From: Pholis gunnellus
Lineage: Eukaryota; Chordata; Actinopteri; Perciformes; Pholidae
DNA length: 64,000 bases
Direction of reading: 5' to 3'
Assembly (NCBI GenBank): GCA_910591455.2
Contig: OU342819.1
Location: 2,760,501-2,824,500, forward strand
Shown: piece after piece, positions 36,222 through 48,600 of the stretch
Layout of the letters: every line of letters starts with the position of its first letter
Position numbering within the stretch: position 1 is the stretch's first letter
Program-made: the position numbers and the translations under genes
Notes under the pieces: model-generated
Seen by the model: the letters and a program-made list of their open reading frames with translations, nothing else
What the model was told of the DNA's origin: nothing
The model's database searches: none

Positions 36222-36760
36222 TCACCATTCTGAATAATGTTTGTGTGCTTAGTGTTTATGTCCTCTTGATGGCTGGTTGAACTACATGATGGTTGAAAGC
36301 ACTCATAATGATGTGACAGTATTATTAGTACACCATAGATATCATTATTGTAGAACATGATTAAGGTGGACTCATGATAAGAATAGAGAGAATTACACAC
36401 AATTTATTTTCATGAATAATACACACACACTGATCCGCCCATACACAGATTCACACACGCATATTCAAACTCCTATTCTATATGGTAATCTACACATACA
36501 TGTATATACACACATATATATATAGTACATGATACATACGTGCATACACCTACATATATCCTCATAAGTATCTATTAATTCGTATCAGTTAGATACTCTT
36601 TGGGCTTGTTTTTATCTACTTATTCTGAAAGAGTTGATATAATTATTTTCGCTATAGATCTCATTGGATGATGCGTTCCATTAAGCCTACTGCCAGCAGC
36701 ACATTTAAAGAAATATCATCTGATTGATTGGGGTGATGAGGCACTTAAAATTAACCTATA

Positions 36761-36933
36761 CATTTTCCCAACACTTGCGCATTTAATGACGTCTGCGATA
36801 TGTTGCCATGCTTCTCGTCTCGCCCTCGCAGCGTTAGATTTCGCCATGATTATGGTCTTGAATTCCTCATATGCGTTCATGATCATCTCCTGCTCCTCAG
36901 CAGAGTAAAAAGAGGCTCTTTCTTTGCGTTTAT
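36761..36933 (-). pseudogene. Harbinger MYB/SANT-like DNA-binding protein fragment
   Basis: The minus strand encodes KRKERASFYSAEEQEMIMNA, then YEEFKTIIMAKSNAARARRE and AWQHIADVIKCASVGKM. This is the N-terminal trihelix (MYB/SANT-like) domain of the accessory protein that PIF/Harbinger elements encode divergently from the transposase. In known Harbinger systems this protein carries the transposase to the nucleus and binds the ends. Only the first ~57 codons are evident; no intact downstream part was found. Confidence 0.65.
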
Positions 36934-37182
36934 TTGCCGTTGTACTGTTAGAAAATCATGGTTTCGGTGATCAACGCTTCCCCCTTTTGAAGTAGAACGG
37001 ACACGCGCAACGTGACAACAATCCTGTTGTCTGACATCTGGTTCAAATTAACGAGACTGTTTGAGCGCAGATCAGCCTTTGAGGAACCGAGATAGCCTGA
37101 TGTCAATCATCGAGTTAATTTAAGCTGGATAATAGGACATTTGATCGACTTAGTTGAACCACGTACGAGGAATAGGGCCCAG

Positions 37183-38019
37183 ATTTGTCCCATCCTCTCC
37201 CACATTGTTTGAGAACCTGTGATTGAAATTAGTTTAAAATAAAATCTGTTCAATTGTTACATTCTTTGGTTGTCGTGTGTTCGTCCTAACTTATCCCATA
37301 GAATAAAAAAGAGAATAAAGTCAAAATATAATGTCAATAATACTATAAATTGACAATAAAAACATTTAGTTTGTTGCAATCTGCAGCCTCACCGCTGGCA
37401 TTTTTATTTGTCTTTTTAACTTAAACTAGTTATTCTTGAAGTCATAGAGAAATAACAAAAACGTGTTAGTAAAGTGTTTATTTGTGCAGGTTTAGCATGA
37501 ATAAATGTTACCTTTTGCCTTTGTGTCTACATTGTTGCAATCAGTTGATTTAACTTCAAATATAAGAAGTCCATAATCTTACACACACTTTACTCTGCTT
37601 GCTTGCCGTGATGTGCTGCACTGCAGACTGCAGTAGATTCTGAGATGAGCACCATGTACTGAATCAGGAATCATTTGGAATTGAGAATCGATTTTTGATT
37701 GGATCGTGAACCCAACAATCAAAATCAAATTAAATTGTGAGATACTGAAAGATTCCCAGCCCTAATGACTTGGATGGAGCTTTGTGTCATCTCTATTTAA
37801 CAGTGGGAACAGCTCTGCTGTAGTGCACAGCTTCTCTTGCCATTATAATAATACCTCTCTTTGTGTTTATTTGCCGACACTCCAGAGGGATCAGGTTCAG
37901 TACCTGAGGAGGAGGACATGTACAGAACATGATGGACTCTTCCCACGGTGTTTGACTGAAGGCTTCCTTTCTTGACATTGAATGTGATGTATTTTGAGAC
38001 ACACTTAAAGGGGCAATGT
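37183..38019. other. No gene recognised
   Basis: No supported exon. The A/T-rich sequence includes ATTAAATTG and AGATTCCCAGCCCTAAT blocks near 37720-37770 resembling the edge of an old repeat. Confidence 0.35.
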
Positions 38020-38330
38020 GTAAGATACATAGACTGTAAATAAGAAGGGGACATAGTCACCTCGACGTCACCCATTGTTTTGTGGAATGTCCTTTTTTTT
38101 TTTCAAGCCTCGAGTTCAGCATTTGGTCCGTCCGTCCGTCCATCCAGTCCATTTTGGTGAATTCCATATTTCAGGAACGCCTTGAGTGAATTTCTTCAAA
38201 TCTGACGCAAACGGCCTCTTGGACTCCAGGATGAACTGATTGTAATTTGGTGGTTGAAGGTCACTGATCTCGTTTTGGCCATAGTTCATATGCTAATTAT
38301 GACAATTTCAAACAAATGTTTTAAAGGCGA
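38020..38330 (+). repeat. R1 repeat fragment followed by another old fish repeat
   Basis: Bases 38020-38120 match R1 (GGGGACATAGTCACC and a T run before CAAGCCTCGAG). The following segment with TTCAGGAACGCCTTGAGTG, TTTCTTCAAATCTGACGC and GTTTTGGCCATAGTTCA resembles the tail of another abundant dispersed repeat, perhaps LINE-derived; I cannot name the family. Confidence 0.55.
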
Positions 38331-40014
38331 AAATGATGAAGTGATGACTATTGGACCATGGATGTAAATGTAACAACTTGTCTGGTATTTCTACTTTTTA
38401 TTTACCTGATGACTGTACATTTAGATTGTTTGGACCCAGCAGTAAAGGCGGATTGCACCTTTTAAAGCTTTTGCTGCAGGGTAGCGCGATGCACCGGCCA
38501 ATCAACTACGTGCGAGCGTGAATTCTTAGATCACATTGGGACATAAGACTGTTTGCGTTGGGATCGTAGCCAAAAGGACAAAAAGATTGTCGCCACAATA
38601 ACTTTATAGATTTGTAAAATCCTTCTTCATACCAGTCCAAGCCGGTGTGCAGTTTCAAACGTAATCCTTTTCCTTTCTTATGGGAAGCTGAAGCAACATG
38701 CATACAATAACGCAGTCCCTTGTGCTTCTAACATAGTGCTGTTCATTGGTCTGGTAATTCTGAACACTGCGCCAAAGCAGTAGACTGATACCAGATAAAA
38801 TGTTGCCTATGTACATTTTTCAGACATGAGAAACATAAGTACTCTGTGGTGCACGTTAATACACAAAAGTGTATCGAGAAAGAGCCTCTCTTTCCTGGGA
38901 AAAGTCCTTTTTTATTGCTCTCTCTTCGCGAACAAGAAAACCCCAAAGCTGATCGAAAGGATCATGTCCGTCCTCAGGGGGGGTTGTCCAGTGGCATTTT
39001 GGGCAAATGTAGGTACAAGCAGCAGTAGATAAGGGAGGTTGATGGCAAGACGGAGACAACAAGCACTCAAATTCTCCTGGATTGCACTGAATGTTCCAGA
39101 TTGATTATGCTCCACATAACAGTTGAGAGTATCCGAGGGGGGATTTTCTCCTTTTTATCTCTTTCCTGCATCTAAAACAAAAGCTGATGTCTGTTTTAGC
39201 TAACGGCTCTAGCGTTCTCGCTGGTGGAATGTGAAGCCTCTGGAGTGCTGGAAGCCTCTAAACACAATACCAGTTAATTGGCTTTGTGCTCTTATGCTGT
39301 TTGCGAAGGCTATTTTTACTCTCTTAGTGGTTCTGTATGGGACTCTGTGGGTGAGAGTGTGGTTGTGTTCCCAAGTATACATGAAAGTGTGCTGACGATC
39401 AGCTCACTTTCCCTTCATCTTCCTCTCCCACTGTCTTTTTTTTTCTTTTCTGTTTTTGTCGTCTGAGCGCGCACGCTGTCAATACAAGACAAATATGTTT
39501 TGCTGTTACTCCCACGTCAGTGCCAAGGCTGACGATAAATCGTTACACGATAATGAAATCTGATCACATTCATTACTCATGTTGCTTTTGTTCATCACGG
39601 TCTGTGGGCTGAGGCACAAAATTGTCCTCCATGTTGACTCACAAAACAAAGCAAAAAAAACACCGACAAAGAGCTGAATGTTCTGTATCAAGGAAATAAT
39701 CTAATGAAAGATCACTTTACAAAAATCTGTGAAACATTTTGAAACATTTTAGCATCAAATGCACGGTAGATTTAACTGTCCTAAAATAACAGATGTTATT
39801 CTTTTAATTGCTCTTTTCCCACAGCGCATGGTAGTCGTTGCTCTTCTCATGCAGACACCTTCTTTGCATGTACTGCAGACGGCGTTCCCTGTTGTTGGTT
39901 ACGTGCAATTCTCCCATAATGCACTTTTAGACCTTTTCTTCAGTGCATCCAGGGAGAGGGAGAGAGTGTATGTATGTAAACGTTCTTTGATCATGAATCC
40001 TAATGTAACATTGT
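38331..40014. other. No gene recognised
   Basis: Several 60-68 codon frames on both strands around 38743-39115 overlap one another, as chance frames do. No supported exon. Confidence 0.35.
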
Positions 40015-40165
40015 TACCAGGTGGCAACCCTCGGTTCTGCCGAGTGAAGCCGATGCGGAAGTGTCTTAAAACTTGCATTTTCTCTACTGACCAGCAGGGG
40101 GCGAGTCCTCTGGTTGCAAAAATAAGACAGATTGTGTAGAAGTCGATGAGAAATTGACTCTCCCG
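40015..40165 (+). repeat. R1 repeat 3' part with CTCF-like motif
   Basis: This segment matches 32841-32960: GTGTCTTAAAACTTGCATT, then CTGACCAGCAGGGGGCGA near 40090, CCTCTGGTTGCAAAAA and TGTAGAAGTCGATGAGAAA. It carries the same full CTCF-core match (CCAGCAGGGGGCG). It is a truncated copy without the other parts of the repeat. Confidence 0.65.
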
Positions 40166-43100
40166 TTACTAGTTCTCCACCTGCCGATTTCACATGTTTC
40201 ACTATCAGACCAGCGACTACAAAGCATCAATGCCGATCTCCAGATCTGCTGACTTCAGACTCTCCTTTGGCGGATATAAGGCCGGAGAGTTGGTTCCCTC
40301 TGAAATGTTTACAGCAACGCTTTAGATGAGTGACAAGACTCTCAAACACAAAAACAAACCGGCAAGAGGAGATCTCACAGCACACACAAACACGTCTCAA
40401 TGCAGGAATCAGGACACCGTGGATATCGTAGCTTCTTCAGTTCTTATAGTTAAAAAAACATGAATTATGTAACCGTGGTTACGGCCAAATCGTTAATACC
40501 GACATCCCTTATTGCAATGTTAATTGTTGATATAATAAAAGATTGATGCTTGGCATTCTGATTTTGTGATGCTATGCCACAAAAAATGTTGCGATACTAT
40601 GCTGTATCAGTGTCCCCCCCCCCCCCCCCCTCTCTCCTTCCAGGCAATTTTTGCCGAGGTTTATTTGCACATTTAAACTGCAGCTAAGTTTTAAATTCTT
40701 TCTTCTCAAATCTACAGGGAGCGAATGTTTGACAGGAGAGAGTATCACTTTAAGATTTTGTTTGTTTATTGTTTCTTTTTAGCGCTTAAACAGGATTGAT
40801 ACATCTCAGTAGTGTTATTGGTGCTTTGACCGCTCCTTCAAAATGCCGTTTTTAATTTGCATCCCACCATGAAAACAACTGATTTTCCCTGCAGCACAGG
40901 CTCTGTGTCAAACATGATCGATGCTATCTGGACCCAGTGTGTTAAAGTTTCTCTTTTTTATTAGCTGGCCAGGTTAGTTGTTGCATTTGGCAAATTAATC
41001 TTATTTATCTCATATGGTGGAGAACACAAGAATACAAATCTCCTTAACTTTAAATTCTGCTTTTATAGAGTCTGGACACTTTCTCACAGATATAGTGAGT
41101 CTGTTACTGATCATCATTACTAGAGCTGCATGATTAATCAGAATTTGATCGAAATCAAATTATTGTAATGCAATTTTCAAATCACAGGAGGAGCAATATT
41201 TGTTAAAGGGCGAGATGTGTGTCCAATGAAATGAAATATAGTGGTGCTGCAGAGACGTCCTGGCCTACACATCACCACCTGCGCTGAAGAGAAAAAAGGC
41301 AAAAAAACATACAAAAAAATAACCTTTATTTTTATCTGACACCTGTTTGTGACTCACAGCAGCTGGTGTTGAAGTACAATCAATACCTTGTGTTTTCTCT
41401 GCAGCAACGCCATCCACTAGTCTTCATGAGCTCTCCACTTAACAATGTAGAACAGATTATGATGCACCCCAGCACTGCTTTCTTTAGGGAGTATTAATTA
41501 TGTATACTGGTTTTATATACTACTGTACATACCTCTTTGTCTGCAGTGTACTATTGTTCTAGAATTCTGCAGAGTGTATGAGCAGTCCCCATACAACGAA
41601 ACTGCATTGGCAGTTATGTTTCAAGGAGCATATTTTCTAGAAAATTACGTTTGTTGTCGACGTATCGCAAATACATTAAGTCTGTGTAGGCAGGAGGTCG
41701 GGGTTGATGGGGGACAAACAAACAGTACCTTCACCCAGGAGACAGCTGTTTGTGTCCTGTGTGAATCCAACCCTAACCCAGTAGTTCTGTTGCCTTTTTG
41801 TTTTGTTTCAATTCACAGCGTGAACCACGTGTTTAAAATTGCGACTGTAGTCTGGGAGAAGGTATGTTCCCCTCTAAAACATAATTGAGGAGTCAGGTTA
41901 GTTGTATGGGAATGTCAATTTTTGGAGACAGGGTTAGAAGTCTTTCATTCCGTCTTTTAGGAGCTGAGACAGTTTGCTTGAGTTTTTCAGCTGTAGAAAG
42001 AAATAATCACTTTTAATGTCACTATTCTCTAAAGCAGAAACTAGCACATCGTCAAATGTTTTCATAACTGACTAATCACCATTTAGGATGGACAAATGAA
42101 TAATTTCTGAGGATTTTCTGTTATTTTCAGTCAAAGAATTGAACATCTTTTTGATTGTTAGTGACACAAAGCAAGACATTTAAAGACGTCATCTCATACT
42201 CTGGGAAATTACGATGGCCAAACTCCACTTTTGTTTTGAACTATGAATAGATCGGTTGTTGACACAATTGAAAAATGAATTCAGAATGAAAATAGTTATT
42301 AGTTGCAGCCATGTTTGAAAGCAAACACAAAACCTTTGGCTCAAAGAATCCTCTTCAAAACACAAAGTAATGCAGTAACACCACTGCTCGTGTGAGTTGC
42401 CGTCAGGTCTCATTAATTTATTCTAATTACACCAAGTGTGTCTAATTATTTTGACAATGATGTATTGACGTTTAACTGCCACCTTTAATATATGTATTCA
42501 CCGGGGGACGTTTTCCAAGGCGCACACGTTCTTTATCATCTCCGGCCTGTTTCACATCCATGCAGCTACCTCACATCGGTTCACACCTCGCCGGTACAAG
42601 CGGTCCTGCACAGCTGGCCGCCAAGACAGGGAGGCGGATAAGCCTCTGTGGTAGCTGCCGAGGGAGAGGATGACCTTGATGTGTCTCCTTGCATTACTCT
42701 TCCTCTGCATTACCAGCAGAGCATGGAATAACTGCACTAGCGAATCAGCACACACCTGTTTTACAAGTCCTAGCGCCAGCGGAGATAAGTGGAATCAATA
42801 CCCCGGCTCCCCAGCAAGTTCTCCGTCCCACCGCCGTCCGCTGACTTCACGGCGCAGGGCCGATTGTGAAGCGCGGTGCAGAACTGCTTACTCTAAACAT
42901 ACCAATTATGGGTGGCTGAGTGCGGTGTTGGTGGAGTGCAGATACTGTAAGCCGTTAGCCATCTTTTGAAAATGTTACGGTAAGCAGAGGGGAAGCACCG
43001 GGCCTCATGATCAATGCTCATCATAAAAGCTGCTAATAGCAGGGAAGCACTAAATAGAAACCGCCTCAGACCAACATCATTCTGTAGAGCCTGGAATCTA

Positions 43101-43261
43101 TATCACATCATAGAGGGACAAAACCACTAGATTAATACAGGTTTTGCTACTTCTATATTGCTTTTCAAGGCACTCTAGCACTTAACCTCACGTAAGATGA
43201 TGCATAATGGATCACTGACCTACTGTACTCTGCCAACCTTTCACAATTTTGCCCAAAACAC
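40166..43261. other. No gene recognised; poly-C tract and candidate conserved non-coding block
   Basis: A C run of about 17 lies at 40614-40630. An A/T-rich block with several TAATTA/TTAATT words lies at 42400-42520. The frame at 42670-42969 has no recognised domain. Confidence 0.35.
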
Positions 43262-43262
43262 A

Positions 43263-43758
43263 CACTGCCTGGCCAAAAAAAAAGTCGCCACCAAATAAAA
43301 AAGGTCACACACTCTAATATTTCGTTGGACCGCCTATAGCTTTGATTACGGCACGCATTCGCTGTGGCATTGTTTCGATAAGCTTCTGCAATGTCTAAAG
43401 ATTTATTTCCATCCAGTGTTGCATTAATTTTTCACCAAGATCTTGTATTGATGATGGTAGAGTCTGACCGCTGCGCAAAGCCTTCTCCAGCACATCCCAA
43501 AGATTCTCAATGGGGTTAAGGTCTGGACTCTGAGTGGAAGGCTCAGGGTAGCACTGAAGAGATGGGCAGCGACTCTGCTGTCCTGACGTCAGTGGGGAGT
43601 TCATTCCACCATTGTGGGGCCAGGACAGAAATTCCTGATTAGTTTACTCCAGATGTTGAGGCAGTGTGGTTCACATTCTTCTTTATTCAATTTTTGGAGG
43701 CTCGTACCTATTTGCTTAGTTAAATCCAGGTGGCGACTTTTTTTTTGGCCAGGCAGTG
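43263..43758. mobile_element. Tc1-like transposon derivative, 496 bp, perfect 30-bp inverted ends
   Basis: Bases 43263-43292 are the exact reverse complement of 43729-43758 (outer bases CACTGCCTGGCC, then nine A, then GTCGCCACC). The right end is followed by TA after one base; the left flank CACA has lost the expected TA. Inside, on the minus strand, is the C-terminal part of a Tc1-type transposase. The N-terminal and most of the catalytic region are deleted. Confidence 0.85.
43314..43604 (-). pseudogene. Tc1 transposase C-terminal fragment with one nonsense codon
   Basis: The minus strand reads QSPDLNPIENLWDVLEKAL, RSGQTLPSSIQDLGEKLMQH and WMEINL, meets a TAG at 43395-43397, and continues in the same frame with TLQKLIETMPQRMRAVIKAI and GGPTKY to its natural stop at 43314-43316. 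The SPDLNPIENLW block follows the last catalytic acid region of Tc1 enzymes. A fragment of a dead gene that was probably mobilised in trans. Confidence 0.82.
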
Positions 43759-44299
43759 TATGTAACTAGAGACAAAGTAAAATGTTGAATCAGTGCTCTA
43801 ATCCTTTATGTGATATATAATATTGCATAATAGTGCTGCTCCGGAGCAGGCTGACTACTTGGCCCCCCAGAAGAGCTGCTCGCAGCATTTTCTACAACTG
43901 CTCATCACTCGTTGACTCCAGGACAGAGTTTGGTTGTAACTTTAGTGTACGCAGCATCCAGCAGCATTCAAGAGTATCCAGCACTGGAGACTTTATAAGT
44001 GACGTAATAGACACTTTTAAATCTGATTTGATTGGCCAGAGCATCCAGACGTGACGCATTTATACAAATCCAATTTCAAACCACCTTCATTTGCATCCGA
44101 TCTGCAAAAAGTTTTATTTTGCTGTCTAATCTGGAAACAATGTGGATACACACCATAACACTGATCCGGGGCTGCTGTCTGAACACCCTCTCAGTAACTC
44201 TTGTAAATGATATAATATAGTAAGTGAGAAATGTCAGCTGGGGGAAGTAAATCACTGATGATGGTCCACAATCATATCAACACCATGCAGTGATATCAT

Positions 44300-45065
44300 G
44301 GTCTGTAGGGCAGCTCTATGTACTTAATGGATCACTCATGGTTCAGATCGTATCACGGTTCAGAGTGACGGATCGGATAAGCAGGAAAAAAGGAGCAAAT
44401 ATAACTTTTAGAGATGCCACGATCGCGGGTTTTTGCCGCTGATCCTGGATTAGCCACATCGGCCTCTTCAGATCTGTTTGTTGCTTTGTTTTACTTCTCA
44501 AAGCAGCTGATATCAAGGTTCCAGACTACTTCTCTAAATGTTATCATTTTACTTTGTTATAGTCATCATGAGTAGTTCTGTGCATTCAGGAGATGTTTTC
44601 ACAGCAACATAAATAGATATTAGAGATAAACTATGACCTGTGTAACTTCCTAACACTAACTCTTAGCAGCTTATAATACATCATTCAAACTAATAATAAT
44701 ATTTTTTTAAATCAATAAGATACAATCTTTTATTTCCTTATCATTTGAATTGTGTTTTTATGCAAATAATGAATGACTATAATAACATTTAGAACTCTTG
44801 ATGGTTTGCTGACTTCAGAGTGGTGGAAATGATGTTTCAGACAAGCAGAACATAACCAAACAACAAAGGGATCTGAATCTGCCAATCTGGATCATCAGTG
44901 ATCGGAGATTAGCATCAGCAGCAAAAATAAAACGTGGTCAGGGATCTCTCCAAGTTATAGTTGCTCTCTTTTTTCTTTTGTGCTGATCCGATCTGTGATC
45001 CGTGACTCAAATTGATGATTAGATCCGAACCGTGACTTTTATGATCTGTTGCTTAATGTCCTTAG
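44300..45065. repeat. Possible old inverted-repeat element
   Basis: The segment around 44341-44380 (GTTCAGATCGTATCACGG, GTGACGGATCGGAT) is partly complementary to 44990-45040 (GATCCGATCTGTGATCC, AGATCCGAACCGTGAC). Further GATC-rich words pair between about 44410-44480 and 44880-44930. Ends and duplication could not be defined, so this is tentative. Confidence 0.35.
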
Positions 45066-46540
45066 AACAACTCCGACAAGAAAGGGAAACGAAGTAAGAG
45101 ACTCTTGGATCTTTGCAGAGTGATGGAGCTCAGAGTGCCAAAGCAAAGCACTTGTTGGGAGACGGAGACACAAGAAGCAGCCTAATGAGACAACAAACAG
45201 CAGCTGAACCCCATCAGGGCACCTCTTGCACCGAATATTCCTCCTTTGGTTGTGTCAGTAGGCAGCACTAGTTTTCACAGATGAAAGAGTCGGAGCTGCG
45301 GTGCCGCTGAAGCACCGCCTAAAGAGTGGCTTTGTATTATAAGTTGGCTGCAACTTCCAAACAGGAAAACCAAGACCGTACCTCAACTGAACCTGGGTCC
45401 TTCACCATTCTTTGCACTGTTGGTGAGCTCCTGTGAAACGCTGCTGGGTGTATTACGAACAGTCAAGATACATACTGCACATGCAATTCTGGACGTTTCT
45501 CTCGAGAGCAGACATCGTTGTCAGCTCGTTTTGATGATTGGTAACAATTAGGCTGTCTCGCTGCGGTGATTTCTGATCAGTCCATCTGACGTGTTGAGTT
45601 CACTAAACATAGCTGTTCTCAGACTGACTCGGCCACACTTGGCTGGTAGTTTGCTGAAGATAAAAAGAATGCTGTAAATCACCTGGTGTGACTGGATACA
45701 CTGAGACGTGGCATCGACTGAACAGACCGTGAAGGAATACCCACTTCTCTGTGCAGATAAACTGTCAAACCACCAGCTACATTCAGAAGAACACATCACT
45801 TATGAATGTTGTATGCTGCCTCTCATGTTAAATTAAGCTCCTCCAGCACGGCAGGTCTCTCACACCCCGTGTTGTTTCTCTTAATCCCTCTCAGGACAAC
45901 ATTCGTATTACTCATAAATCTCATTGTGTAAATATGGTCACAACATCGATTACTTGGTCTAAAATGTTGTGATATTTAATTTTCTCTGTGGCCCAGCTCT
46001 ATCTGCATCTGGGGTTTCACTCTTAAGTTTAGATGAAATGAAACCCTGCATGGAAATGGTGATAGTGTTGCACCAAAAGACAAAGAAAAGTAGATTCATG
46101 GATTTAGGCACAGTTTCTCTGTTGAAAATCCTCTTAAGACCAGTCCCAACTGGCATTTTGACACAAGGAGCCGCTTGAGGCGAGAGTGACTGTGGTTTTA
46201 CCTGTGCTGGACCCGTGATGACATACCTGTTTTATATATCATCATGTCTACTGTACATATGGGGTGGGATAAAATATAAACATGTAAGGCGCTCTGAACG
46301 TGTTCGGACGACTGAAAAGAAACTAGTCAGCTACGCTGGCGTCCTTAGCTTGGAGGTGGAGTGGCTGCTCCGAGCCCAGAGCCTTGTGGGTCGACTCCAA
46401 GCCCCATAAACAACACATCACTACCGTTTGCTTTTTCACAGTGACGGCCCTGAGGCTTTCAACTGGACAAATATGGCCTGCCGTTTGTTTTATCGCAGTG
46501 ATGGATTAGCACCACACACCGGTGGTTAAACATGCGGCTG
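45066..46540. other. No gene recognised
   Basis: No supported coding exon or named repeat. The open frames at 45548-45799 (-) and 45969-46178 (+) lack family features and splice context. Confidence 0.35.
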
Positions 46541-46569
46541 AGAGCAACAACGGCGAGCATAGTGTGTTA

Positions 46570-47300
46570 GTCCCCGGGGCCGGCCCTGACCTCCACGGGG
46601 CCCTAAGCTAAACCCTACCAAGGGGCCCTCCCTGACCCGCCATGGGATACATTTGCAGTGCTTCCATTACAATCCTCCTCCTTTAAAACAGCTTGTTTGA
46701 TGTTTTGGTCTAAGAACAGAACAGAATGAGGGTTAAATAAACATTTATTTAATTCATATTTTCTACAAAGTGTTAAGATAAGATGAATATTAGCATTCAA
46801 AATGTATAAGTTATTGTTGAAAAAATAGAAAATGTATAAAATGATAGAATATAACACTGAGCTTTGGCTCTGCTGGATGTGGATCAACTCGCTCTGTGCT
46901 GCTGTAAACCTGTAAATAATTAATGACAATACTATTTTTAATGATATCAGCTGCATCGGGGCCATTCAAACTGGCTCCCCCAGATTTCCCTTTTCACATT
47001 ACACTATTTATACTATGGCTCTGCTGAATAGGCTACTTGATGTTCTTCTTAACTAAAAGATGTGCACGCATCCATATCGCTCTGCAGTATGCCCAGCTCA
47101 CCATCATTTCTACCGTCAATCCATTACTTTCCATCTTGCATCAGTCCAGAGTTGTAACTAAACCTTCACTGAGAGCCGAGATAATCACTGTCTTGTTTCA
47201 AGTTGAACACACTGACACTGCTTTAACACCTGGGGGAGTCGGGGCCCTTGCGTAATTTGCGGGGGCCTACGCAACTTGCGTAATGAGTATACAGGGCCGC
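46570..47300. repeat. Possible transposon with GGCCGGCCCTG / CAGGGCCGCCC ends
   Basis: The left edge reads GGGGCCGGCCCTGACC and the right edge near 47290 reads CAGGGCCGCCCGC, approximately inverted. G/C-rich blocks GGGGCCCTAAGC (left) and GGGGCCCTTGCGTAATT (right) flank an A/T-rich middle, a layout I recall for a common fish element. The duplication was not resolved. No transposase. Confidence 0.4.
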
Positions 47301-47554
47301 CCGCTCTGTGTCAAGCTCTTTTGTGGCATATAGGCGCTCTTGGGTGTCCTCAGGTTGCAACAGGGCCCATTTAACTGCATTACTGTTTGCCAGTTATACA
47401 TTAGAATAATGGCACACATGGACAAGGTGCAGTCAGTGTGTGTTTGTGTATTAAAGAAGCACTAAATAAAGACCCGATATATGTAGTTGTACATTGTTTC
47501 ATCTTAGTTGTGAAATGCTGAGAAACTGACACAACAACACATTGTTTCTTCTTC

Positions 47555-47720
47555 AATCACACAGATACCATATGTATTGGTATCTAAAGCATACTCTGCT
47601 TTATGGTCTGTTTGACTCTAAATGGAGCATCGTTTACTAAATGAACATCATGCTGTATTGAAGAAGGCTTGAAACTAGAGACTGAGACCATGAACTCATG
47701 TTTACAACAAGAAAAGGTAG
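47555..47720 (+). repeat. R1 repeat middle part
   Basis: Matches 32670-32800: TTTGACTCTAAATGGA, TTTACTAAATGAACATCATG, TTGAAGAAG, then GACCATGAACTCATGTTTAC. A truncated copy of the same dispersed family in + orientation. Confidence 0.65.
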
Positions 47721-48343
47721 TTGACGAACATATTTAGTCATAATTCCAAAAGATTTTCACGTGACTGAACAAACGGCAAAATATGCTGAAGAAAAGCAAC
47801 TATTAGACAGTTATGAAAAAGAGTAAGAGAGGACTTCTTACTTTGAAGGCTATTTTAGGAGTGGCAGGTGTTCTTTGTCAAATGTAGCACCGAGGAACAT
47901 GTGTTTGCCTGCAAATAATTAAAATAATTTCTCACTTTTCCTTCATGGGCACCTTTATCCCTCAAATATAGCAAAGTGACCAAATGAAAGTATATGAGAA
48001 TACATTCCCTAAGCCTTTTGTGAGCATTTGTGAGTGTAATTGCAGGATATATCACCGCTGCTCATGTCTCATCTCTTTTTACCTTTCCTTTCTTATTTAC
48101 TCCCTGAGTCCCCTCTTCAATTCCACCTAAACTCTGTGGCTCTCCCCCCGTCGCTCCTTTCTCTGTCAAAGTTAATTGTTTTCTGCGTTTTCTGAGAGGG
48201 GAAATTTTCTGTTTTCCCTTCACGTCGCCTGTTTGATTGAATCGAGAGGACTTCTCATCGTCCGCAGCCGTGGGGCTAAACAGGGAACGGGGGTGCCAGG
48301 GATAAGGATGGCAAGCCGGAGGGTGACTCAGTCTTCCACATTC

Positions 48344-48345
<2 letters not shown>

Positions 48346-48391
<46 letters not shown>
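48346..48391. repeat. (CA)n microsatellite
   Basis: A pure CA run of 46 bp. A second run of 29 bp lies at 48570-48598, and GT-rich stretches follow at 48870-48912 and 49060-49100. Confidence 0.95.
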
Positions 48392-48393
<2 letters not shown>

Positions 48394-48567
48394 GAGATAA
48401 CACTGATACCAGTAGTTTGACACTTTCAGACATGCCTCAGCAGACCTGGACACATGATGTAGTGTGTTAGGAAATGAAAGTGGACCCGATGTTTCATCAC
48501 TTTTTGACCCAAGAACCTTTTCTTTTGATGAACGTACGCGACGTGATACACAGCTCTGTGAAACAAT

Positions 48568-48600
<33 letters not shown>

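Larger units (their letters stand above)
35637..37179. mobile_element. PIF/Harbinger transposon, 1543 bp, degraded
   Basis: The ends are GGCCCTATTCCTCGTACGT and its reverse complement, a perfect ~21-bp terminal inverted repeat that continues imperfectly. A 3-bp duplication CAG flanks it (35634-35636 and 37180-37182), as expected for PIF/Harbinger. Inside are remnants of both genes of the family: a HARBI1-like transposase N-terminus on + and a MYB/SANT-like DNA-binding protein on -. Much of the transposase including the catalytic centre is missing. Short TACA/CATA runs lie between the two remnants. Confidence 0.88.
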
